Of a DNA stretch of 7,687 bases, positions 1 to 7,687 are shown piece by piece; the first letter of the stretch is position 1; the number at the start of each line of letters is the position of its first letter. Source of the stretch: a bacterium (GTDB lineage: Bacteria; Gemmatimonadota; Gemmatimonadetes; Gemmatimonadales; Gemmatimonadaceae); assembly GCA_021802745.1 (NCBI GenBank), contig JAJZRK010000152.1, positions 1 to 7,687 on the forward strand, written 5' to 3'. The notes under the pieces are model-generated. The model ran no database searches. It had not been told where the DNA came from and saw only the letters and a program-made list of their open reading frames with translations. Made by a program: the position numbers and the translations under genes.

Positions 1-1
1 G

Positions 2-204
2 CCCTCGAGTATTCGTGCGGCGAGACCCCCCGATCCTGCGCGCGAGAGCGAGGGGGGAGGGACGACCGCGCTCACCCGCGCGCGGATCCTGCGGCGTGCA
101 TACTCAGAGCCCGAAGGGCGAGGGAGGCGCGCCCTTGCGTACGTTCGCACCCGCCTCCCCCTGCGAGCCGACGCGAGGCGCTCTTCCCCGCGAATACTCG
201 AGGG
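2..204. repeat. 14-bp perfect inverted repeat pair, 176 bases apart
   Basis: CCCTCGAGTATTCG at 2-15 is the exact reverse complement of CGAATACTCGAGGG at 191-204. The match does not continue on either side. A degraded relative of the same core, ATACTCAGAG, lies at 100-109. The two copies could be opposed members of a dispersed palindromic family, or the ends of a large stem. No transposase gene lies between them, so this is not an insertion sequence. Confidence 0.7.
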
Positions 205-231
205 GCCAACGGCCCCGAGAATTTCGCGGGG
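186..231. repeat. 46-base near-palindrome (hairpin)
   Basis: The left arm (186-207) and right arm (211-231) pair through CCCCGCGAA with TTCGCGGGG on the outside and GGGGCC with GGCCCC on the inside, closed by an AAC loop at 208-210. The middle is imperfect: ACTCGA against GAGAAT still offers CTC with GAG. No run of T follows the right arm, so this is not a canonical intrinsic terminator for an upstream plus-strand gene. It resembles REP-like palindromes or a structured operator region; its function is unknown. Confidence 0.7.
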
Positions 232-288
232 ACGAGCGCCTCGCGCCGGCTCGCCCCCTCTCGCAGGCCCCGAGAATCTCGCGAGGAC
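211..288 (+). repeat. Direct repeat pair with palindromic core
   Basis: GGCCCCGAGAATTTCGCGG begins at 211 and GGCCCCGAGAATCTCGCGA at 266. The similarity continues to about 233 and 288 with only two or three mismatches. Each copy contains an odd-centred palindrome: CGAGAATTTCG at 216-226 (one G-T mismatch) and CGAGAATCTCG at 271-281 (perfect). The copies are spaced 55 bases apart. The first copy is also the right arm of the 186-231 palindrome. They could be repeated binding sites for a dimeric protein or members of a repetitive element family; the sequence alone does not decide. Confidence 0.65.
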
Positions 289-324
289 GGGAACCGGGCC
301 CCGGCGCGGTCGAGGCGAAGGCAG

Positions 325-354
325 GTGACCCGGCGCCCCGTCCCGCCTTAGATT
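325..354 (+). promoter_or_regulatory. Candidate sigma-70-type promoter of alaS
   Basis: GTGACC at 325-330 matches four of six bases of the -35 consensus. TAGATT at 349-354 matches four of six of the -10 consensus, with an 18-base spacer. The -10 lies in the only AT-rich patch of the upstream region. Transcription would start at about 361-364, at or within three bases of the alaS ATG (364). No Shine-Dalgarno sequence is visible before that ATG, consistent with a leaderless message. The elements are weak and the call is an inference. Confidence 0.4.
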
Positions 355-363
355 TCTCAGACT

Positions 364-3189
<2,826 letters not shown>

Positions 3190-3217
3190 AGGGTGCACAC
3201 CGTTTGTTGTCGCGCGC

Positions 3218-3538
3218 ATGAGCGCACTTCAGATTTGGCTCAATGCACGCGAGCCCGATGCACCCGAGGCGCTGCGGCGGCGCATCGCCGAGGTGATCGC
3301 GGCGCATCCCGAGTGGGAGGCGATGCGGCGCGCGGAGGCGCTGGTTGCGGCGGGTGAGGCCCTGCTGCTGCACGTGCTGGCGGCCGCACCCAAGGACCGC
3401 GCCGCCGCGCTCGACCTGCTGGCGGCCGATGCCTGCGTGACGTACGCCTTCGAAGCCGCCGCGGATGAGTCCTCGAGCTTCACCGAACGCGCGAACCGCG
3501 CGATGCAGCGGATCGCGAAACTCGCTGAACAGGAGTAA
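3218..3538 (+). CDS. Hypothetical protein, 106 aa, alanine-rich and helical
   Basis: I do not recognise this family. The product is 106 aa, about 28% alanine (30 residues), with regularly alternating charged and hydrophobic residues that suggest several amphipathic helices (roughly 14-30, 35-57, 59-80 and 88-105). There is no signal peptide, no membrane segment and no catalytic motif; the single cysteine is C73. It is probably a small soluble cytoplasmic protein. It starts 28 bases after the alaS stop and ends 4 bases before the gmhA start, and its last codons carry the gmhA ribosome binding site, so the arrangement favours a real, co-transcribed gene. No clear Shine-Dalgarno precedes its own ATG, and no better in-frame start lies nearby. 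The opposite-strand frame here is less plausible because only this frame fits the operon spacing. Confidence 0.75.
   Translation: MSALQIWLNAREPDAPEALRRRIAEVIAAHPEWEAMRRAEALVAAGEALLLHVLAAAPKDRAAALDLLAADACVTYAFEAAADESSSFTERANRAMQRIAKLAEQE
3531..3535 (+). promoter_or_regulatory. Ribosome binding site of gmhA
   Basis: AGGAG lies within the last codons of the 106-aa gene, 7 bases before a GTG codon at 3543. This spacing decides the gmhA start: the only upstream ATG in frame (3465) would overlap the preceding gene by 74 bases and add 26 residues with no resemblance to the family. The layout suggests translational coupling. Confidence 0.85.
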
Positions 3539-3542
3539 GGCC

Positions 3543-4091
3543 GTGGAGCATCTCATTGAACTCGCCGCGCTCGCCTCGAAGAGCGCTACCGAACTCGCCC
3601 CCGCCATCGAGCGCGCGGTGGAGATGGTGCGGGGCACGCTGAAACGCGGCGGCACGCTCTTCTTCTGCGGCAACGGCGGCAGCGCCGCCGACGCGCAGCA
3701 CATGGCCACCGAGTATGTGGTGCGGTACAAGAAGGAGCGCCGCGCCTACCCCGCCATCGCCCTGACCACCGACACGTCGCTGCTCACGGCGGCCGGCAAC
3801 GATTACGGTTTCGAGTCCATTTTCTCCCGCCAGGTGGAAGCGCTGTGCCGGAAGGGCGATCTGCTCATCCTGCACACGACGAGCGGCAACTCGCCCAACC
3901 TGCTGCGCGCCGCCGAGGCCGCGCAGGCGCAGGGAGTGGCCACGCTCGCGCTGTCGGCCAAGGGCGGGGGACCGCTCGCGGTGCTCGTGGATCACTGCAT
4001 CATCGTGCCGACGGATCGGACCGACCGGGCGCAGGAGATTCAGTTGTGTATCCAGCATTACATATGCGAGCAAGCGGAGAAGGACGATTGA
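3543..4091 (+). CDS. gmhA: SIS-domain phosphoheptose isomerase (sedoheptulose 7-phosphate isomerase)
   Basis: Converts sedoheptulose 7-phosphate to D-glycero-D-manno-heptose 7-phosphate, the first step to activated heptose for LPS inner core or other surface glycans; cytoplasmic. The product is 182 aa from GTG, close to the 192 aa of E. coli GmhA. The SIS fold shows FFCGNGGSAADAQH (40-53) and the phosphate-binding HTTSGNSPN (111-119). The metal-site residues of GmhA are all present: H53, E57, Q164 and H172. Their spacings (4, 111 from the first His to the Gln, then 8) equal those of H61, E65, Q172 and H180 in E. coli, where E65 and H180 are the catalytic base and acid. This argues against the related non-enzymatic DiaA, which also has a SIS fold. 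Third gene of the probable alaS operon, with a strong AGGAG 7 bases upstream. No other heptose gene is in the window. Confidence 0.9.
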   Translation: MEHLIELAALASKSATELAPAIERAVEMVRGTLKRGGTLFFCGNGGSAADAQHMATEYVVRYKKERRAYPAIALTTDTSLLTAAGNDYGFESIFSRQVEALCRKGDLLILHTTSGNSPNLLRAAEAAQAQGVATLALSAKGGGPLAVLVDHCIIVPTDRTDRAQEIQLCIQHYICEQAEKDD

Positions 4092-4098
4092 CGACTGT

Positions 4099-4121
4099 GG
4101 GGGTGGGGAGGGGTGCAGGGG
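4099..4121 (+). other. G-quadruplex motif after gmhA
   Basis: Four G runs separated by short loops on the plus strand: G5 (4099-4103), T, G4 (4105-4108), A, G4 (4110-4113), TGCA, G4 (4118-4121). Loop lengths of 1, 1 and 4 suit a stable parallel quadruplex in either DNA or RNA. It begins 8 bases after the gmhA stop codon and runs directly into the long inverted repeat, so the gmhA transcript would contain it. A role in ending or stabilising that transcript is inference. Confidence 0.6.
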
Positions 4122-4237
4122 CTTGGGAGGAGGGAGGAGTGGAGGATGGGGTGAGAGGAGAGGGGGCGACCGACACCGGTCTGCCCCCTCTCCTCTCACT
4201 CCTCACTACACTCCTCCCTCCTCCCACGCCGCTGCAC
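4113..4237. terminator. Long inverted repeat between convergent genes, putative bidirectional terminator
   Basis: Two purine-rich/pyrimidine-rich arms pair over about 60 bases each. From outside in: 4113-4124 with 4226-4237 (ten of twelve pair), 4125-4140 with 4210-4225 (16 of 16), 4141-4150 with 4200-4209 (partly paired), 4151-4167 with 4183-4199 (17 of 17), and 4168-4172 with 4177-4181 (five pairs) closed by an ACAC loop. The element fills the gap between gmhA and the oppositely oriented RND permease, where a two-way terminator is expected. It lacks a T-run on either side, so it is not a classical intrinsic terminator. Read from the minus strand, the sequence beyond the hairpin is strongly C-rich and G-poor, which would suit Rho loading. 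A palindromic repeat element inserted at the 3' ends is the alternative. Confidence 0.65.
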
Positions 4238-7200
4238 TCTTCCTCATATCTGCCGGTACGGCATGCTCCTCAGTGAATTCCAGCTTCGGCGCCAGCAGTC
4301 GGTACATCACCGGCGTCACCAGCCGCGCAATCAGCGTGGATGACACCAGCCCGCCGATGATCACCCACGCCAGCGGCGAATACAGCGACGAGCCCTGCAG
4401 CGCCAACGGCAGCATGCCGCCAATCGCCGTCATGGACGTGAGCACGATGGGCACAAAGCGCACCTCGCCGGCGCGCTGGATGGCGTCGTCGAGCGAGTAG
4501 CCCTGCCGGCGCAGCTCGTCGGTGAAGTCCACGAGCAGGATGGACGTCTTGATCTCGATGCCGATCAGCGCGACAAAGCCGATCATCGCCGCGAAGCTCA
4601 GCGTGTTGCCGCTCAGGAACAGCGCAACAATGCCGCCCACGATGCCGAGCGGGATGACGCTGGCGACCACCAGCGTGCTCTTGAAGGTCCGGAACTCGAG
4701 CACGAGGATGGCCATGATGCCGAAGATCGCCACAATGATCGCGTTGCCGATGCCACCAAAGCTCTCCTGCCGGCTTTCGATTTCCCCGGCGGGGACGAGG
4801 CGGTAGCCCGGAGGGAGCTTCAGCGACTCGAGCGTGGCGAGCACGTCCTTGGTAACGCGATCGGTGTTGAAGCCGGTCCGCACGAAGCTCGTCACCGTCG
4901 CCGCCCGCACCTGGTTGAAGTGCGTGATCACGTTGGGCGAGCCCTTGAAGCCGAGCTGCGCGAGCTGGTTGAGCGGAATGATCGCCCCCGTGGTGGATGC
5001 CACGTGAATGCGGTCGAGAATCTCGCTCGTCGGTCGCCCGTCGCGCGGCACGCGCACCGTGATGGGATACTCCTCGCCGTCGCTCGCGCGGAACTTGCCC
5101 GCCTCGAGCCCGGCGACGCCAAGGCGCACGGTGCGGTCGAGTTCCACGGTGGCGACGCCGAGCAGCCCCGCCTTCTGCCGGTCCACGCGCAGGGCGAGGT
5201 CGGTGCGCGAGACGGCCAGCGGGTCGCGCACGTACTGCGTGCCATGCGTTGCCGCCATCACGCGCTCCACGCGGGCGGAGAGCGCGCGCAGCGTGTCGAG
5301 GTCGGGCCCCTCGATGCGCATCGCGATGGGCGCGTCAATAGGAGGCCCATTCTCGAACTCGCGCACCTCGATGCGCGCGCCGGGAATCTGGGCCAGTTCC
5401 GCGCGCAGCGAGTCAATCATCAGCGGCGTCGTTCGCGGCCGGTAGTCGTCGAGCAGCACGAAGAGCTGCGCGATGTTGCCCGCTTCTGCGCGCGGCACCG
5501 TGTTGTAATAGACGAACGGATTGTCCTTGCCGACGTTCGTGAAGATGCCGCGCACGTCGGGATGCTTGAGCACCGCGCGCTCCACGTGCCTTGTCACGGA
5601 ATCGGTGGCGGCGATCGCCGTCCCCTCGGCGGTCTCGATGTTCACGAGGAACTGCGGTGTCCCCGCCTTGGGGAAGAGCGAGAAGCCGACGACGGGCACG
5701 AGCGCGAATGAACTGACGATGATGGCCGCCGAGACCATCAGCGTGCGGTACGGATTGGCGAGCGCGCGGTGCAGCACCGGGGCATACGTCTTCTGGATTC
5801 CTCCCTCGAGCAGTTGCAGCCAGCGGTTGCCCTGCTTTGGACTCGTCGCCGGCATGATGCGGCTCGCGAGCCACGGCACGATGGTGAAGCTCACGAAGAG
5901 CGAGGCGAGCACCGCGTACACCACCGCCAGCGGCAGCGACCGCATGTACCGCCCCGGCAGGCCGGGGAGGAAGATGAGCGGCAGGAAGGCGAAGATGAGC
6001 GTGGCCGTCGCTCCCATCACCGCCACCGCAATCTGCCGCGTGGCTTGCACCGCCGCCTGTCGCCGCGAGTGCCCGGCGCGCAGGAAGCGCGAGATGTTCT
6101 CCACCACGACGATGGAGTCATCCACCAGCAGGCCGAGCGCGATCACGAAGCCGACGATCGAGAGCTGGTTGATGCTGTATCCCGTGACGTCGAGCAATGC
6201 CACCGCAATCGAGAGCGACAGCGGGATGGACGTCATGACGATCGCCGACGCGCGCGGCCCGAGTGGCAGCAGCGTCAGGAGCACCAGGCCGAGGGCGATG
6301 GCGAAGTCCTTGCCGAGCCGGGAGAGACGGCGGTCCACGTTGGCCGCCTGGTCGAAGCCGCGCACCAGCGTTACGCCGCGTGGCAGCGTCTTCTCCAACT
6401 CGTCGAGCAGCGGCCACATCTCGTCCTTGGCGTTGACGATGTTGGCACTCTCCTTCATTGCCGCTGTCACGAAGACGGCGCGCTGGCCGCTCCAGCGGCC
6501 AATGTGGGTGGGATCGCCGTACCCCCAGCGCACGTCGGCCACGTCCTGCAGGTGCACCACGCCGGCGCGCGAACCGCCCACCACCGTCTGCTGCACTTCC
6601 TCGACGGTGCGATAGCGCCCCTGCGGCACGAGGTTGAACCGCCGCGTCCCGGCGTCTACGCTGCCGCCGGGAATTGACACATTGTCGCTGCCGATCGCCT
6701 GCATCACCTGCATGGGCGGAATGCCGGCGCGCGCGAGCTTGTCGAGATTGAGCGACACCTGCAGCTCGCGCTCGGGCGCCGCCCACCGTTCGGCTTTCTT
6801 GATGGTGCTCAGTCGCTCGAGGCGCTTCTCGAACTGCTTGGCAAGGGAATCAAGCTGCGCGTACGGCGCCGTCTCGCTCACGAGCGCCGCCTGCAGGATG
6901 CTCACATTGGTGGCCGACGCGCGGATGATCTGCAGGCGCGCCAACCCCGCCGGAAGGTCCGGGCGCAACGCGTTCATCTCGCGCAGCACTTCGTCTTCCT
7001 TGCGGTCGGCGTCTACACTCTGCTCGAACTCGATGCGAATGCTCGCCAGCCCGTCTTCGGCGCGCGCGAACAGCTTCCAGACCCCTTCGAGCGCGCCCAG
7101 CTTGTCCTCGATCTTGTCCACGACGAGCTGTTCCATGTCGCTCGGGCTCGCCCCCGGGTAGACCACGATCACCATGAATGTCGGGATCGGGAAGACCGGG

Positions 7201-7310
7201 TCCTCGCCGCGGGGAATGCGCTTCCAGCTCGCCACGCCGATGGCGGCGAGCATCAGGAACATCAGGATCGTGAACTGCCAGCGCCGGACGGAGAATTCGG
7301 CGAGCTTCAC
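4206..7310 (-). CDS. RND efflux transporter permease subunit (AcrB/HAE1-like)
   Basis: Inner-membrane, proton-driven pump of a tripartite exporter; a trimer in known relatives. The 1034 aa match the family (AcrB has 1049). TM1 is at about 13-29, followed by a periplasmic porter region opening with EDPVFPIPTFMV and YPGASPSDMEQLV. TM2-TM6 span about 336-480, TM7 about 520-542, a second porter region follows, and TM8-TM12 span about 854-1006. The proton-relay residues are present: D397 and D398 in TM4 (GLLVDDSIVVVEN), K921 in TM10 (IEIKTSILLVDF), and R951 and T958 in TM11 (RFVPIVLTSM). This argues for an active pump; substrate cannot be read from sequence. The GTG start overlaps the adaptor stop by 4 bases (GTGA), with GGAG 8 bases upstream. 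The last nine codons (AAAWEEGGV) lie inside the long inverted repeat and look unlike a conserved tail. Confidence 0.95.
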   Translation of the reverse strand: MKLAEFSVRRWQFTILMFLMLAAIGVASWKRIPRGEDPVFPIPTFMVIVVYPGASPSDMEQLVVDKIEDKLGALEGVWKLFARAEDGLASIRIEFEQSVDADRKEDEVLREMNALRPDLPAGLARLQIIRASATNVSILQAALVSETAPYAQLDSLAKQFEKRLERLSTIKKAERWAAPERELQVSLNLDKLARAGIPPMQVMQAIGSDNVSIPGGSVDAGTRRFNLVPQGRYRTVEEVQQTVVGGSRAGVVHLQDVADVRWGYGDPTHIGRWSGQRAVFVTAAMKESANIVNAKDEMWPLLDELEKTLPRGVTLVRGFDQAANVDRRLSRLGKDFAIALGLVLLTLLPLGPRASAIVMTSIPLSLSIAVALLDVTGYSINQLSIVGFVIALGLLVDDSIVVVENISRFLRAGHSRRQAAVQATRQIAVAVMGATATLIFAFLPLIFLPGLPGRYMRSLPLAVVYAVLASLFVSFTIVPWLASRIMPATSPKQGNRWLQLLEGGIQKTYAPVLHRALANPYRTLMVSAAIIVSSFALVPVVGFSLFPKAGTPQFLVNIETAEGTAIAATDSVTRHVERAVLKHPDVRGIFTNVGKDNPFVYYNTVPRAEAGNIAQLFVLLDDYRPRTTPLMIDSLRAELAQIPGARIEVREFENGPPIDAPIAMRIEGPDLDTLRALSARVERVMAATHGTQYVRDPLAVSRTDLALRVDRQKAGLLGVATVELDRTVRLGVAGLEAGKFRASDGEEYPITVRVPRDGRPTSEILDRIHVASTTGAIIPLNQLAQLGFKGSPNVITHFNQVRAATVTSFVRTGFNTDRVTKDVLATLESLKLPPGYRLVPAGEIESRQESFGGIGNAIIVAIFGIMAILVLEFRTFKSTLVVASVIPLGIVGGIVALFLSGNTLSFAAMIGFVALIGIEIKTSILLVDFTDELRRQGYSLDDAIQRAGEVRFVPIVLTSMTAIGGMLPLALQGSSLYSPLAWVIIGGLVSSTLIARLVTPVMYRLLAPKLEFTEEHAVPADMRKSAAAWEEGGV

Positions 7311-7687
7311 GGCTTGATCTCCACGAGCGCGCTGTCGCTCAGCCAGGCCGCGCCGTTGCGCACCACGCGCGTCACGCCGTCGAGGCCGCGCACGAGTACG
7401 TGATCGTCGGCCAGCCCGACGAGCGTCACCGCCACGCGCTTGGCGCGAGTTCCCGCGGCATCAACGGTGAAGACTGTGCCGCGATCGCGATTGCCCTCCA
7501 CGAGCGCCTCGGCGGGAATGGAATAGACCGTGCCGCCATCGCGCGCGAGCGACGCGGCCGCTCGCGCCTCGCTGCCCCCGGCCCGGCTCAGCGGCATCTC
7601 TCCGCGCACCTTCGGCGCACCAGCGCCCGTCCCGCGCGGGGCAATCACCGCGCGCCCCACGAGCCCCGACGGCAGCGCGCCGACGCC
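7307..7687 (-). CDS. RND efflux periplasmic adaptor subunit (HlyD/MFP family), 3' part
   Basis: Only the C-terminal 126 residues are visible; the frame stays open to the right edge, so the signal sequence, hairpin and lipoyl domains lie outside. The GTG codon at 7660 is not the real start, because the frame continues nine codons upstream to the edge (GVGALPSGL). The visible part matches the beta-barrel to membrane-proximal end of these adaptors: YSIPAEALVEG, then RGTVFTVDAAGTRAKRVAVTLVG, a V-x-V-x-GLDG turn, and a short VRNGAAWLSDSALVEI ending. Such proteins link the RND permease to an outer-membrane channel in the periplasm. Its stop codon overlaps the permease start (4 bases), so the two are translated from one message. 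The promoter is outside the window. Confidence 0.88.
   Translation of the reverse strand, partial: GVGALPSGLVGRAVIAPRGTGAGAPKVRGEMPLSRAGGSEARAAASLARDGGTVYSIPAEALVEGNRDRGTVFTVDAAGTRAKRVAVTLVGLADDHVLVRGLDGVTRVVRNGAAWLSDSALVEIKP
7319..7322 (-). promoter_or_regulatory. Ribosome binding site of the RND permease
   Basis: GGAG on the minus strand, 8 bases before the GTG codon at 7310-7308, lies within the last codons of the adaptor gene. It supports the GTG start, which yields the typical RND N-terminus with TM1 beginning near residue 13, and suggests coupling to adaptor translation. Confidence 0.7.

Larger units (their letters stand above)
1..363. other. Non-coding region upstream of alaS
   Basis: I see no believable gene here. 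The only long open frame starts near base 15 and reads on into alaS in the wrong frame; its product is almost all Arg, Pro, Ala and Gly, as expected from random high-GC sequence. The stretch instead holds GC-rich palindromes and repeats, annotated separately: a 14-bp inverted repeat (2-15 with 191-204), a 46-base near-palindrome (186-231), a direct repeat pair (211-233 and 266-288), and smaller stems (26-31 with 52-57; 122-129 with 152-159). A short direct repeat, GATCCTGCG, occurs at 32-40 and 85-93. The promoter of alaS is probably at the 3' end. Whether an upstream gene ends just before base 1 cannot be seen. Confidence 0.7.

Noticed and set aside
2..204. Insertion sequence or MITE bounded by the 14-bp inverted repeats
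   Set aside because: No transposase gene, no flanking target duplication visible at the left edge, and the interval holds unrelated GC-rich stems; a dispersed palindrome family explains it better.
1..363. T-box or other riboswitch controlling alaS
   Set aside because: I could not find the conserved T-box sequence or a terminator/antiterminator pair with a T-run, and the likely transcription start leaves no leader.
3465..3542. ATG start for gmhA at 3465
   Set aside because: It overlaps the preceding gene by 74 bases and adds 26 unrelated residues, whereas the GTG at 3543 has AGGAG at ideal spacing and gives the normal family length.
3480..4199. 239-aa minus-strand frame opposite gmhA
   Set aside because: Fully antisense to a gene with all catalytic residues, and begins inside the inverted repeat; no supporting motif.
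5521..6677. Plus-strand open frames of 302 and 364 aa opposite the RND permease
   Set aside because: Both are antisense to conserved transmembrane and porter segments; the His/Arg-rich and Ser/Arg/Thr-rich products are typical of high-GC shadow frames.

Overview
This is a high-GC window from a bacterium with a Gram-negative cell envelope. An RND efflux pump with its periplasmic adaptor and a sedoheptulose-7-phosphate isomerase (LPS-type heptose synthesis) both imply an outer membrane. Very high GC with a Gram-negative envelope would fit Gemmatimonadota or a high-GC proteobacterial or acidobacterial lineage. The window does not settle this, and the lineage guess is inference only.

Layout. Bases 1-363 carry no convincing gene. 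They hold several related palindromic GC-rich repeats and, at the 3' end, a weak promoter so close to the next start codon that the mRNA may be leaderless. A plus-strand cluster follows: alaS (complete alanyl-tRNA synthetase, 941 aa), a 106-aa alanine-rich helical protein of unknown function, and a gmhA-type isomerase (182 aa, GTG start). The gaps are 28 and 4 bases, so the three are probably co-transcribed. A minus-strand cluster converges on them: the last 126 residues of an RND periplasmic adaptor (running off the right edge) and a complete RND permease (1034 aa), overlapping by 4 bases (GTGA).

Between the two convergent clusters lies a long, highly structured element: a four-tract G-quadruplex motif just after the gmhA stop, then an inverted repeat of about 125 bases with perfect 16- and 17-bp arm segments. 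It probably acts as a bidirectional transcription barrier or terminator. The last nine codons of the RND permease lie inside it.

How the genes work together. alaS serves translation and gmhA serves surface glycan synthesis; the 106-aa protein is unassigned. The adaptor and permease form the inner-membrane and periplasmic parts of a proton-driven tripartite exporter; no outer-membrane channel gene is in view. The genes are ordinary housekeeping and efflux genes, and I see no new multi-gene system. The points worth a second look are the repeat family before alaS, the possible leaderless start, the tandem-repeat insertion in AlaRS, the unknown small gene, and the hairpin between the convergent clusters.
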